64,000 nucleotides of DNA from UBA7430 sp002478765. Its GTDB lineage: Bacteria; Bacteroidota; Bacteroidia; Flavobacteriales; UBA7430. The position numbers and the translations under genes were made by a program. The stretch lies in assembly GCA_943789355.1 (NCBI GenBank), contig CALSTU010000001.1:217000-280999 (forward strand), given 5' to 3'. Positions 15,432 to 24,799 of this stretch are shown piece by piece. Within the stretch, counting starts at the first letter, position 1. Each line of letters starts with the position of its first letter. Under the pieces are notes generated by a model that ran no database searches, had not been told where the DNA came from, and was given only the letters and a program-made list of their open reading frames with translations.

Positions 15432-16784
15432 TTATTTACCTAAAGGCATATTCGGCATACCGCCTTTGCCCATCATTTTCATCATGTTCTTCATTCCGCC
15501 ACCCTGCATCATCTTCATCACTTTACCCATGTCATTAAATTGTTTAATGAGCTGATTTACATCACTCACAGAACGACCACTACCTCGAGCAATACGCTGT
15601 TTACGAGAACCGTTTAACAAAGAGGGGTTTGAGCGCTCTTTATGGGTCATGGAAGATATCATGGCCTCAACATGTTTAAAAGCATCATCCTCAATTTCCA
15701 CCCCTTTCATCGCTTTTCCCATACCCGGAATCATGCCCATCAAATCTTTCATATTACCCATTTTCTTCACCTGACCGATCTGTTCGACAAAGTCAGTGAA
15801 ATCAAATTCGTTCTTGGCAATACGTTTTTGAAGTTTCCGTGCTTTTTCAGCATCAAACTGCTCTTGTGCTTTTTCCACCAAAGAAACCACATCTCCCATG
15901 CCCAAAATACGCTCGGCCATCCGATTTGGGTGGAATACATCCAGAGCCTCCATTTTTTCTCCGGTACCTACAAACTTTATCGGCTTATTCACTACAGATT
16001 TAATGGTCAATGCAGCACCACCACGAGTATCACCATCCAACTTGGTTAATACAACACCATTGTAATCCAATCGATCGTTAAAGGCTTTGGCAGTATTCAC
16101 AGCATCTTGTCCAGTCATGGAATCCACAACAAACAACGTTTCTTGAGGCTGAATCGCAGATTTAACGGCAGCGATTTCATTCATCATCTGCTCATCAATT
16201 GCTAAACGTCCTGCGGTATCGACAATCACAACATCATGACCGTTTGCTTTGGCATGCGCTACAGCAGACTTGGCAATGGCTACAGGGTCTTTACTTTCTT
16301 TATCGGTAAAGACATCTACACCTACCTGATCGGCTAAAATTTCGAGCTGATTGATGGCTGCTGGTCGATAAACGTCGCAAGCTACCAACAAGGGATTCTT
16401 TGATTTTTTTGATTTCAAAAACAAAGCGAGTTTTCCCGTAAAAGTTGTTTTACCAGAACCTTGAAGTCCAGAAACAAGGACAACAGACGTTTTCTCTTCT
16501 AAATTGATTCCTTCTACCTGAGAACCCATCAACTCGGTTAACTCGTCTTTAACAAGCTTCACCATCAACTGACCGGGCTTGAGAGAGGTCAATACATCTT
16601 GACCGATGGCCTTTGTTTTTACTTTTTTAGTAAACTCTTTGGCAATTTTGTAACTAACATCGGCATCTAAAAGAGCCCGTCGAACCTCTTTAAGCGTTTC
16701 TGCAATATTAATTTCAGTAATCTTTCCATGCCCTTTGAGAACGGAAAAAGCCTTGTCTAATTTTTCGGATAAATTTTCAAACAT
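15432..16784 (-). CDS. ffh: Signal recognition particle protein Ffh (SRP54)
   Basis: This 450-residue GTPase binds signal peptides and the SRP RNA and targets ribosomes to FtsY and SecYEG. The N domain is followed by the P-loop GLQGSGKTTFTGKLA (about residues 104-118), DVYRPAA and DTAGRLAID. The C-terminal M domain contains the RNA-binding NGSRKQRIARGSG and ends in a Met/Gly-rich tail. An exact Bacteroidota -7 box (16803-16810) lies just upstream, so it can be transcribed independently of argS. Confidence 0.96.
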   Translation of the reverse strand: MFENLSEKLDKAFSVLKGHGKITEINIAETLKEVRRALLDADVSYKIAKEFTKKVKTKAIGQDVLTSLKPGQLMVKLVKDELTELMGSQVEGINLEEKTSVVLVSGLQGSGKTTFTGKLALFLKSKKSKNPLLVACDVYRPAAINQLEILADQVGVDVFTDKESKDPVAIAKSAVAHAKANGHDVVIVDTAGRLAIDEQMMNEIAAVKSAIQPQETLFVVDSMTGQDAVNTAKAFNDRLDYNGVVLTKLDGDTRGGAALTIKSVVNKPIKFVGTGEKMEALDVFHPNRMAERILGMGDVVSLVEKAQEQFDAEKARKLQKRIAKNEFDFTDFVEQIGQVKKMGNMKDLMGMIPGMGKAMKGVEIEDDAFKHVEAMISSMTHKERSNPSLLNGSRKQRIARGSGRSVSDVNQLIKQFNDMGKVMKMMQGGGMKNMMKMMGKGGMPNMPLGK

Positions 16785-16802
16785 CGTCTAATAGATTAGT
16801 GT

Positions 16803-16810
16803 CAAAAATA
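16803..16810 (-). promoter_or_regulatory. Putative -7 box for ffh-folD
   Basis: TATTTTTG on the minus strand matches TAnnTTTG exactly and lies 19 bases upstream of the ffh ATG, in the short gap after argS. Confidence 0.45.
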
Positions 16811-16816
16811 ATCAAT

Positions 16817-18601
16817 TTACATTCGTTCAGGAACCGTAATCCCCAATAAACGCATGGAGGAAGAAATAACGCTTCCCACCATACTTGATAAGCCAATGCG
16901 GAAGCCTTTGTCACCTTCGCTCTGTGCACCGAAAATCGGCACTTGTTGATAAAACTGATTGTACTCTTTTACCAAGTCATAAGTATAATTAGCAAGTACA
17001 GCAGGGCTGCAATCTTTGGCTGATTCCTGAATAATTTCAGGGTAACGTAAAATTACTTTGAGAAGTTCTTTTTCTTTCGAATGAAGTTCCGATTCGGGAT
17101 TCAATGCAATATCCGTTGATGCTGCCCTTCGCTTCAAAGAACAAATTCGTGCATGTGTGTATTGGATAAAAGGACCGGTATGACCATTAAAATCGATAGA
17201 TTCAGATGGATTAAACACCATGCGCTTTTTAGGGTCTACTTTCAAAATGAAATATTTTAAGGCACCCAGACCAATCGTTTCGTAAACCGATGCCAATTGT
17301 TCCTCATCAAAACCATCCAATTTTCCCAATTCCTCAGAAATAGACTTCGAAGTTGTAACCATTTCTTGCATCAAGTCATCCGCATCAACCACAGTTCCTT
17401 CACGAGATTTCATCTTCCCGCTAGGTAAATCAACCATACCATAGGATAAGTGACGACAATCTTCGGCCCAAGAATAACCCAAACGATTTAAAACTTTAAA
17501 TAAAACGTTAAAGTGATAATCTTGCTCATTACCAACGGTATAAACCATTTTACTGAAGTCAAAGTCCAAATGCCTCTGAATAGCCGTTCCAATGTCTTGA
17601 GTCATATATACGGCAGTACCATCACCTCTCAAAAGTAACTTATGATCTAATTTTTCATCCGTCAAATCAACCCAAACAGAGCCATCTTCGTTTTGATAGA
17701 ACACTCCTTTCTCAAGACCAATATCAACGTATTTTTTACCTAACAAATACGTTTCACTCTCGTAATAATTTGCATCAAAATCAACACCCAAGCGCTTATA
17801 CGTGGTATCAAAACCAGAATAAACCCATTGGTTCATCGTTTTCCATAGGCCAACAACCTCTTCATCTTTTGCCTCCCAAGCACGAAGCATTTGTTGTGCC
17901 TCCTGCAATATGGAAACTTCTCTTTTCGCTTCCTCTTCGGTTTTACCTTCAGCGAGTAAATTCGAAATTTCTTTTTTGTATTCTTGATCAAATCTCACGT
18001 AGTACTTACCTACCAAGTGATCTCCTTTCATACCAGATGATTCTGGAGTTTCTCCTTCTCCAAACTTCTTCCAGGCTAACATAGACTTGCAGATGTGAAT
18101 TCCACGGTCATTGATGATTTGCACCTTCTTGACGCGTGTACCACTAGCTTTAATGATTTCGGCAACCGAATACCCCAATAAATTGTTGCGAATGTGTCCC
18201 AAATGCAAAGGCTTATTGGTATTGGGAGATGAATACTCCACAACGATTAAAGGAGAAGTATCATCAGCTTTCACAAATCCATAATCTGTGCTCTCGTAAG
18301 CTGAGGCATATGAAGACAGCCAATAGGAATCTGTAACAACCAAATTCAAAAAACCTTTTAAAACATTGTAGGCCTCAATAAATTCAACTTCTCTAACAAG
18401 GTATTCTCCTAAATCTTCAGCCGTTTGCTCTGGGCTTTTCTTGGAGAACCGCACCACAGGGAAAACAACTAAAGTAATGTCGCCATCAAACTCCTTGCGG
18501 GTCTTCTGGAAATTAATCTGATTTTCAGGTAAATCAGCACCAAAAATCGCTTTAACAGCATTTATGATCGGGTCTACAAGCTTTATTTCTAAGTCTTTCA
18601 T
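16817..18601 (-). CDS. argS: Arginyl-tRNA synthetase
   Basis: This 594-residue class I synthetase has an N-terminal additional domain and the HIGH-type motif in SPNTNKPLHLGHIRNN (about residues 124-139). The region LPSGKMKSREGTVVDADDL corresponds to the KMSKS loop. The C-terminal DALR-type domain ends LGITVPERM. The start ATG overlaps the stop of the amidinotransferase-fold gene upstream (four bases), so it is translationally coupled to arginine-catabolism genes. This is an informative pairing of arginine use in translation with arginine degradation. Confidence 0.96.
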   Translation of the reverse strand: MKDLEIKLVDPIINAVKAIFGADLPENQINFQKTRKEFDGDITLVVFPVVRFSKKSPEQTAEDLGEYLVREVEFIEAYNVLKGFLNLVVTDSYWLSSYASAYESTDYGFVKADDTSPLIVVEYSSPNTNKPLHLGHIRNNLLGYSVAEIIKASGTRVKKVQIINDRGIHICKSMLAWKKFGEGETPESSGMKGDHLVGKYYVRFDQEYKKEISNLLAEGKTEEEAKREVSILQEAQQMLRAWEAKDEEVVGLWKTMNQWVYSGFDTTYKRLGVDFDANYYESETYLLGKKYVDIGLEKGVFYQNEDGSVWVDLTDEKLDHKLLLRGDGTAVYMTQDIGTAIQRHLDFDFSKMVYTVGNEQDYHFNVLFKVLNRLGYSWAEDCRHLSYGMVDLPSGKMKSREGTVVDADDLMQEMVTTSKSISEELGKLDGFDEEQLASVYETIGLGALKYFILKVDPKKRMVFNPSESIDFNGHTGPFIQYTHARICSLKRRAASTDIALNPESELHSKEKELLKVILRYPEIIQESAKDCSPAVLANYTYDLVKEYNQFYQQVPIFGAQSEGDKGFRIGLSSMVGSVISSSMRLLGITVPERM

Positions 18602-19553
18602 TTCGATGGTGCGTTTTTAGGCAAAAATAATTCTGCCATCATACAACGAGCGCTACCGCCACCACAAGCCTCTATGGTGTGCAATGGAGTGGAAAGTATT
18701 TGGCAATGTTTTTCTATTTTTTTGATTTGCTCGTCATCCAATGACTGATGTGCAGTGGATGACATCACTAAGAATTTTTCTCCTGATTTATTGACAACAG
18801 GCATCACATTTCCAGCAAATCGATGCTTTTGATCTTCAGTGATGAAAATTACTTCTTTTCCTGAATCTTTGAGGCAATCAATCAAAGAATTTCTTTCTTC
18901 AGAATCATCAATGGTATCCGCACATATAATGGCAAAGTCATCAGCCAAGGAGAGCATAACATTGGTGTGATAAATAGGTAAGCGCTCCTTATTTACAGTC
19001 TGAAAAGCCTTAAACGTAAGAGACTCGAAACCAAAAGTCTCACAAAAATCTTTCAAAACTCTAGCATCGGTCCTCAAAGATTGAGCTGCGTAAGCTATTT
19101 TATTAACGCGATCCAAAAGCATAGAGCCCGTTCCTTCAAGGAAACGGCCATCACTCTCGTAATGTGAAAAATTTACCATTTCGCTGATCAAAAAGCAGTG
19201 TTGCTCTTGCAAAATATTTAAAATTTCTTTTCGCCGTTCCAGTCGTCGATTTTCAGCATACATTGGATACCAACCAACGCGACCGTCATCATGAAAAGAA
19301 ATCCAATTGTTTGGAAAAATAGAATCAGGAGTATCCTCCTCATGCGTATCTTGCACAACTACAACTTCAATATCTCTAGCCTTTAAATGTGCTACAAGAG
19401 TATCAAACTCATGAAGTGCCCGTCTCTGAACTCTCATCACTACTCAAGCTCACTCAAAATCTTTTGATAGTGATTGTTCGTAGCCGTTTGCTCATTGTAT
19501 CTAAAAGCAATGGGACGAATCATCATCACACTGGAAGCTAAGCCCTTAGTCAT
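18598..19553 (-). pseudogene. ctlX: CtlX-like citrulline/arginine amidinotransferase-fold protein, frameshifted
   Basis: Two adjacent frames together make a full-length CtlX-like protein of about 318 codons. The first (19553-19441) encodes MTKGLASSVMMIRPIAFRYN and NNHYQKILSELE, then TAG. The second, from GTG 19440, continues VMRVQRRALHEFDTLVAHL to the end. One missing base near 19443 would join them, and the total length of 956 bases is one short of a multiple of three. The superfamily features are present: PNNWISFH, the EGTGSMLLDR region, and the C-terminal CGGGSARCMM with the presumed catalytic Cys. The ATG overlaps the end of the upstream arginine-related gene. It may be a true pseudogene or a sequence error. 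Confidence 0.75.
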
Positions 19554-20478
19554 TATGTTTTCGTCTTAAAGGTAATGTAGAGCACCGTAAAGAACCTTCC
19601 ATTTTTGAAATCTCTGAGTAGGGTATTTCTTCGACCGTAAATCCACGACGACGTAATTCCGAGTTCAATCGCTTCGATCTTTTTTCGGAGACAATAATTT
19701 CAGGACCAATAGAAAACAAATTAGAATTCATGTGATACATCTCATTGGTATCGATTTCAATGATGTTTTCCTCACCGAAATAATCAACAAGAAAAGCTAC
19801 ATCATCCGAATTTTTGAATCCGCCGGGATAAATTACAGCCTGCCCCTTACCCAGAGGTTGGAAACAACAGTCTAAATGCAGCGCATTTTTACGGGGATCG
19901 GTATCCGATTTATTCAACTCAAAAGAAACAACAGTTCTGTGAGGAAACGTCTTTTGTAAAAAGGCAACACCCGTGTAATTGGTTCGAGCTACGGTATATC
20001 TTTCAAAGTCTGGATCATCAGAGACTCCCACAAAAATACAATCATCCCAAGGCATCACATCACCACCTTCTACACTTGCTCCACGGGGCATCTTAACAAT
20101 AGATGATGTATCGATGCGATCCACCGTTGAGGCAATTGCCTGAAACTCTTTTGCTCGTTTTTCAATGATGTTCGGAATGATGAACTTATCATCGATCACA
20201 AAAGCGATATCTCTACTAAAAATCTGGTTGTAATTATGAATGTTTTCAGGTCGAAATACTTCAATATTGTATTTTTTGAAAACCGCATTGAAAGCCTCCA
20301 TTTCACCAAGGAGATCACTTTCAACGGGAAAAGTACCCGCATTGATATGTTCTTTAGATTTCGGGTCATAAGCCTCATCAACAGGAGGTTCACCACCAAA
20401 ATCATTTGCAATACCAAGCAAAACAGACTCTAAATCTGCACTCTCATTCTTTATCAATATGGAAAGTTTTTCCTTCAT
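19546..20478 (-). CDS. Amidinotransferase/arginine deiminase-fold protein
   Basis: This 310-residue protein belongs to the guanidine-modifying superfamily (arginine deiminase, dimethylargininase, amidinotransferase). Visible features are FSRDIAFVIDDKFII, GASVEGGDVMPWDD with the E-G-G-D motif, HLDCCFQPLG with the catalytic His, and GSLRCSTLPLRR near the C-terminus with the nucleophilic Cys. The last motif is close to that of glycine amidinotransferases, but the exact substrate cannot be told. It is first in a run with ctlX and argS and has its own -7 box (20495-20502). Confidence 0.85.
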   Translation of the reverse strand: MKEKLSILIKNESADLESVLLGIANDFGGEPPVDEAYDPKSKEHINAGTFPVESDLLGEMEAFNAVFKKYNIEVFRPENIHNYNQIFSRDIAFVIDDKFIIPNIIEKRAKEFQAIASTVDRIDTSSIVKMPRGASVEGGDVMPWDDCIFVGVSDDPDFERYTVARTNYTGVAFLQKTFPHRTVVSFELNKSDTDPRKNALHLDCCFQPLGKGQAVIYPGGFKNSDDVAFLVDYFGEENIIEIDTNEMYHMNSNLFSIGPEIIVSEKRSKRLNSELRRRGFTVEEIPYSEISKMEGSLRCSTLPLRRKHND

Positions 20479-20494
20479 AACTTACGTTAGGCTG

Positions 20495-20502
20495 CAAAGA
20501 TA
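20495..20502 (-). promoter_or_regulatory. Putative -7 box for the amidinotransferase operon
   Basis: TATCTTTG on the minus strand matches TAnnTTTG exactly, 17 bases upstream of the ATG. A candidate operator, ATACCCA-3-TGGGTAT (20552-20568), lies about 70 bases upstream of the predicted start of transcription. Confidence 0.45.
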
Positions 20503-20551
20503 GTAGAATCCATTGCTCAAGCATATTTTCCGCACAAAAAATAGACGAGAA

Positions 20552-20568
20552 ATACCCAGCTTGGGTAT
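20552..20568. promoter_or_regulatory. Inverted repeat upstream of arginine-catabolism operon
   Basis: ATACCCA and TGGGTAT are perfect 7-bp arms around three bases. The repeat lies in the 151-base gap between lhgO and the amidinotransferase gene. It could be an operator or a weak hairpin after lhgO. Confidence 0.35.
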
Positions 20569-20629
20569 CCATAAAATCTAAGGAGAGGATGGTTAATTAC
20601 ATTCCTAGAATGCGCAGCCCGAATTATAC

Positions 20630-21847
20630 TTACAAGCCAAAATGTTTCTCAGCCAAAGAAGTAACCTCATCACCAATAGCCAAGCATGCAGTAGCAGCAG
20701 GAGACGGAGCGTTTAACACGTGAATACTCCGGTCTTTGTATTCAATTTTAAAATCATCAATCACATCACCCGAATCACCCAAAGCCATCGCACGAACTCC
20801 AGATCTACCGGGCTTGATATCATCCATCGTTAAGCTCGGACACATACGCTGTAATTGTTTTAAAAACAATCGCTTTGAAAAAGCTCTTTTGTATTCGTTT
20901 AGACCAAATTGCCAATGTTTAAAGAACAATTTCCAAGTACCTTTATACCCTAAAGCTTCTGTGGTGTCCTTAAGGCTAAAATCTGTTTTACCATATCCTT
21001 CTCGCTTGAAGGTGAAAACAGCATTTGGCCCACACTCTATGGTCCCATCAGTCATGCGAGTAAAATGTACGCCTAGAAATGGAAATTCAGGATTAGGAAC
21101 AGGATAAACTAAATTCTTAATCTTTTTCATGCCCTGTTCCGTCAGATCATAATAATCTCCTCGAAAACCAACGATACGCATGTCTAAGTGAACATGATCC
21201 TTACGTGCCATACGATCAGAATGTAATCCTACACAGAAAACCATGAAACGTGACTTCACCATACCTTTGGAAGTTGAAATCGAAGAAATCTCACCTTTGT
21301 CGAATTTTAACACTTCGCAATCGGTCAATACATCTGAATCGGGATTGATGGATTTAATCAACTCCGCAAGCTTTAATGTAACCCCCTTAAAGTCAATAAT
21401 TCCTGATTCTGGAACCCAAAGCGCTTTAATTCCGGCTATATAAGGTTCAATTTCTTGAATACGCTTCTTATCAATAACTTCGATGCCCACCAATCCGTTC
21501 TTAAGACCATTTTCACGAATTTTATCCAAACGAGGGAGCTCTTCTTGACTTGTGGCTACCACAATTTTCCCACAAATATCATAATCAACACCGTGTTCTT
21601 CTGCAAAGGAAACCAACTGTTTTCTTCCATTCACACAAGTTAAAGCTCTGTAGGATCCGGGACGATAATACAGACCGGAGTGAATCACGCCCGAATTTCT
21701 TCCTGTCTGATGAAAAGCAAGTTGGGACTCTTTCTCTAGGACAGCAAGAGTTAAATTAGGATACTTACACTGAAGTTTGTAAGCTGTGGCCAAACCCACT
21801 ATTCCACCACCAACGATGGTAATATCATAAATTTTGGACTCTTGCAT
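20630..21847 (-). CDS. lhgO: L-2-hydroxyglutarate oxidase
   Basis: This 405-residue FAD-dependent oxidoreductase of the DAO family has the dinucleotide motif VGGGIVGLATAYKL at about residues 12-25. It also has the family string TGRNSGVIHSGLYYRPGS, where the His is conserved in LhgO/YgaF enzymes. It oxidises L-2-hydroxyglutarate to 2-oxoglutarate, feeding electrons to the membrane quinone pool in the well-studied homologues. A -7 box lies just upstream (21863-21870). It is transcribed towards the arginine genes but separated by 151 bases. Confidence 0.92.
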   Translation of the reverse strand: MQESKIYDITIVGGGIVGLATAYKLQCKYPNLTLAVLEKESQLAFHQTGRNSGVIHSGLYYRPGSYRALTCVNGRKQLVSFAEEHGVDYDICGKIVVATSQEELPRLDKIRENGLKNGLVGIEVIDKKRIQEIEPYIAGIKALWVPESGIIDFKGVTLKLAELIKSINPDSDVLTDCEVLKFDKGEISSISTSKGMVKSRFMVFCVGLHSDRMARKDHVHLDMRIVGFRGDYYDLTEQGMKKIKNLVYPVPNPEFPFLGVHFTRMTDGTIECGPNAVFTFKREGYGKTDFSLKDTTEALGYKGTWKLFFKHWQFGLNEYKRAFSKRLFLKQLQRMCPSLTMDDIKPGRSGVRAMALGDSGDVIDDFKIEYKDRSIHVLNAPSPAATACLAIGDEVTSLAEKHFGL

Positions 21848-21862
21848 CTGTTATTTTTTTTG

Positions 21863-21870
21863 CAAAAATA
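21863..21870 (-). promoter_or_regulatory. Putative -7 box for lhgO
   Basis: TATTTTTG on the minus strand matches TAnnTTTG exactly and would leave a leader of only about 10 bases before the lhgO ATG. Confidence 0.45.
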
Positions 21871-22030
21871 CAATTTTATAACAAAATCACCACGTTCAAA
21901 AGGACTTCAAAATTTAGTTTCAATATGTGAATTACAATCTATTTGTCTGCATATGAAGATATTATTAAGGTCACATAAAAGAATATGAAAAAAATATTAC
22001 AACAATATATCTATTCATGTTAATTATTAT

Positions 22031-22370
22031 ATATTTGTTGCAGCCAATTAGTTCTAAGATCAGCTCAAGACTACATTTAGTAGATGATAAGGAGTTATCT
22101 TTGAAGAGTTAATCAGTTCTTAGGACTTTTTGGCGGCTCTGATAGGATAACTCCGTTTGCTGTTGAGCTCGTGTTTGTGGTAAGGATAGGAAAGGAAAAT
22201 AAGTGATTTGTTCCTAAACTTCTTACAGAAATCACTTCTCATTTAGAACCCATAGTGATTCTTATGAAAAAGGTTAGGGTGTAGTACTGATAGTTAATAA
22301 TTAACCATTGAAAATTTTCGATTATGCCAAAAGAAAATTTTGGAAATGAATTATTATACAGTACTACACT
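22031..22370 (+). ncRNA. Candidate structured RNA in a 536-base gene-free gap
   Basis: The gap 21848-22383 has no ORF with coding features. On the plus strand an exact -7 box TATATTTG (22031-22038) is followed by three strong pairings. These are GGAGTTATC (22091-22099) with GATAACTCC (22146-22154), AAGTGATTT (22201-22209) with AAATCACTT (22229-22237), and GTGTAGTACTG (22279-22289) with CAGTACTACAC (22359-22369). The last arms could also be terminal repeats of a small 91-base element. No known RNA (tmRNA, RNase P, SRP) was recognised from motifs, so this is a structural prediction only. Confidence 0.4.
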
Positions 22371-22383
22371 TCTTTGTAATGAA

Positions 22384-22818
22384 CTAAAATCCAACCATCA
22401 GTGAGGGAGCTTTCCTCGGAACGCACCGTAGCAAGCAATAGGTTCCTAAAAGAGATCCAATCACGACACATAGAATCGGTAAAAAACCAGCGCCCAAAAG
22501 AACAAACATAGGACCAGGACATGCTCCAGCGAGCCCCCAACCAAGACCAAACAAGATTCCCCCTGTGAGGTATCGCTTCCAACCTTTATCCTTGGATTTG
22601 ATATGAATTTGTTGACCATCAAGAATTGACTCAACCCGAAATTTTTTAAGACCAAACATCACAAGAGCTCCAAATAAAACAGCAGAACCGATAATACCGT
22701 ACATATGAAAAGAATCAAATTGAAACATTTCATAGATCCGAAACCAAGAAGCTACTTCCGACTTAAACAACACAACACCAAGTAAAATACCGATTAAAAA
22801 AAAGAGAACCGTTCGCAT
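22384..22818 (-). CDS. YeeE/YedE-family membrane protein (C-terminal half transporter)
   Basis: This 144-residue protein from ATG 22818 (MRTVLFFLIG) has about four membrane segments and the family motif GLGWGLAGACPGPMF, with a Cys in the pore-lining G-x-C-P-G-P segment. YeeE/YedE (TsuA-like) proteins carry sulfur species such as thiosulfate. Split pairs of half-size proteins like this are common next to persulfide dioxygenase genes in Bacteroidota. Its ATG overlaps the TAA of the upstream half (TAATG), so the pair is normally coupled. The longer upstream frame (to 22899) belongs to the other reading frame of its partner. Confidence 0.85.
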   Translation of the reverse strand: MRTVLFFLIGILLGVVLFKSEVASWFRIYEMFQFDSFHMYGIIGSAVLFGALVMFGLKKFRVESILDGQQIHIKSKDKGWKRYLTGGILFGLGWGLAGACPGPMFVLLGAGFLPILCVVIGSLLGTYCLLRCVPRKAPSLMVGF

Positions 22819-23378
22819 TAGAATAATATAGGTGAGATGAAATGATTCATAAATAAACCCCCTAGAAAAAAACCTATAACGGCAATCAATTAGGGCCACT
22901 GTAAATTACTGAGCTCTGAAATAGCATGTCCCGAAGTACATCCTCCCGCATACCGAGCCCCGAAACCAACAAGAAACCCACCGCCCAATAAAAGCAGTAG
23001 GTTCTTCTTTTGGTGAAGGATCTCAGTACCAAAAAGCAATTCAGGCATGTACGACTGTCCTGCGTCTAAAACACCCAGCCCTTGCAACTGAGCGATCGTT
23101 TCTGGATTTAAGTCAACAACAGTGGTTGAAGTCAAAAATTGGGAAGCAATGAAACCGCCTACAACCGTTCCGGCAAGCACGGACAAATTCCAGGAATCAC
23201 GTCTCCAGTCAAAACGAAAAAAAGACACGCTATTTCCTGCTCCAAAGGCACTACATAATGTTCGCAAATTAGAAGACATCCCAAAAGATTTACCTGAACA
23301 TAAAAGTAAGAACATAAAAAATGCAATCGCGGGGCCACTTAAATACCAGGGTCAAGGTTTTAAAATATATTCAATCAT
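22818..23378 (-). pseudogene. YeeE/YedE-family membrane protein with two in-frame stops
   Basis: The frame from ATG 23378 (MIEYILKP) to TAA 22818 is exactly 187 codons and reads as a normal N-terminal half YeeE/YedE protein. It has KSFGMSSNLRTLC, the GGCTSGHAIS pore motif, and the C-terminal LIAVIGFFLGGLF. Two codons are stops: TGA at 23352-23354, where the family has Trp (KP-W-PW), and TAA at 22890-22892 after SNLQWP. The frame is otherwise intact, so these are point nonsense mutations or base errors, not frameshifts. Its start overlaps the end of the persulfide dioxygenase gene (ATGA). Confidence 0.8.
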
Positions 23379-24787
23379 GACTTAAGTTTTGAAGGGCAAA
23401 TAAATTTTGTCATCAATATGTTCGTTTTTTTTAGAGCTGTAAAACCACCTTTAACATCAATCAAATTGTGTATCCCTCTTTTTTTCAACAAGGATGCAGC
23501 CATCATGCTTCGATATCCACCCGCGCAATGTATGTAGAAACTTTTATTTGTAGGGAAATCATCTAAATAATCATTCAAATAATTTAACGGCTTGTGGTTA
23601 GCCCCTCTGACATGATCCGTATTGTATTCGTTTTCATTGCGAACATCAAATAGAACTGAATTATCTGAACACAATGTATCCACCATATGTTCTGCTGTGC
23701 TTCGATTAACAGTATCGTATACCTTCCCCGAAGATTTCCAAGCGGAGAAACCACCTTCTAAAAAACCAATAGTTTGATCGAACCCAATACGAGAGAGTCG
23801 AGTTATAGCCTCCTCCTCTCTACCCTCTGGACATACCAAAAGAATGGTTTGATTAACATCCGTAATCAAAGCACCTACCCAGGGTGCAAAACTTCCATCA
23901 AGACCTATAAATATGGATTGAGGTATATGCGCTGTAGCAAAATCATCTTGATGGCGCACATCCAGAATCAGAGCATCAATTTGATTCGAAAGAGCTTCAA
24001 AATCATCAACAGGTAAAGATCGATTAGCTCTTTGTAGAACTTCACTCACGTCTTCATACCCTGTCTTATTTAAAAGAATATTTATAGGGAAATAATTTGG
24101 TGGTGGTAACAGACCTTCTGTTACCTCTTTCACAAACTCAGACCTACTCATGTTACTTCGTAGAGCATAGTTTGTTTTTTTTTGATTCCCCAAAGAATCT
24201 ACCGTCTCCGTCCTCATGTTCTTTCCACAAGCTGACCCTGCTCCATGTGCGGGATAAATTAACACATCATCATCCAATGGCATTATTTTTGTTCGGATAC
24301 TGTCGTATAAAATCTCAGCTAAATCTGCTGCGCTAGCACTGTGTCTCTGAGCCAAATCAGGACGACCAACATCTCCAATAAATAGCGTATCACCCGTAAA
24401 TAAAGCAATGTCTTTACCCTTGTGATCACGCAATAAATAACAGCAACTTTCTATCGTGTGACCCGGGGTGTGCAAGACGACTATTGTAAAATCACCAACA
24501 CCAAACTCCTGACCATCTTCGGCAATCAATGCATCAAACTCGGTTTCTGCTTGTGGACCAAAAACAACAGGCGCGCCCGTTACTTTAGAAAGCGTTAAAT
24601 GACCACTCACAAAATCGGCGTGAAAATGAGTTTCAAATATATATTTAAAAACCGAACCGTCTCTAGCAGCTCTATCAAGGTAAGGCTTAACCTCTCTGAG
24701 GGGATCAATCAGAATAGCCTCTCCTTTACTTTCAACATAGTAAGCCCCTTGAGACAGACATCCGGTGTATATTTGTTCAATTAGCAT
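23375..24787 (-). CDS. CstB-like persulfide dioxygenase-sulfurtransferase
   Basis: The 470-residue protein joins a metallo-beta-lactamase-fold domain (about 1-250) to two rhodanese-like domains (about 260-360 and 365-460). The metal-binding motif is FETHFHADFVSGH, with further His/Asp in HTPGHT, FTGDTLF and YPAHGAG, matching ETHE1/persulfide dioxygenases. The last rhodanese domain has the active-site loop HCAGGYRS with Cys; the first has LVCPEGREEE. Order and length match CstB of Staphylococcus, which turns persulfides into sulfite and thiosulfate. The neighbours are a SulP anion transporter and YeeE/YedE sulfur transporters, supporting sulfide detoxification. Reaction details are inferred. 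Confidence 0.88.
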   Translation of the reverse strand: MLIEQIYTGCLSQGAYYVESKGEAILIDPLREVKPYLDRAARDGSVFKYIFETHFHADFVSGHLTLSKVTGAPVVFGPQAETEFDALIAEDGQEFGVGDFTIVVLHTPGHTIESCCYLLRDHKGKDIALFTGDTLFIGDVGRPDLAQRHSASAADLAEILYDSIRTKIMPLDDDVLIYPAHGAGSACGKNMRTETVDSLGNQKKTNYALRSNMSRSEFVKEVTEGLLPPPNYFPINILLNKTGYEDVSEVLQRANRSLPVDDFEALSNQIDALILDVRHQDDFATAHIPQSIFIGLDGSFAPWVGALITDVNQTILLVCPEGREEEAITRLSRIGFDQTIGFLEGGFSAWKSSGKVYDTVNRSTAEHMVDTLCSDNSVLFDVRNENEYNTDHVRGANHKPLNYLNDYLDDFPTNKSFYIHCAGGYRSMMAASLLKKRGIHNLIDVKGGFTALKKTNILMTKFICPSKLKS

Positions 24788-24799
24788 TTTATTTCATAT

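Noticed and set aside
22384..22899. Longer 171-codon version of the YeeE half-transporter
   Set aside because: Its first 27 codons are the out-of-frame 3' end of the upstream YeeE gene; ATG 22818 forms the expected TAATG overlap.
22818..23378. TGA read as tryptophan (alternative genetic code)
   Set aside because: TGA is used as a normal stop elsewhere (thrB, dapD), and TAA stops are also found inside genes, so recoding does not explain the pattern.
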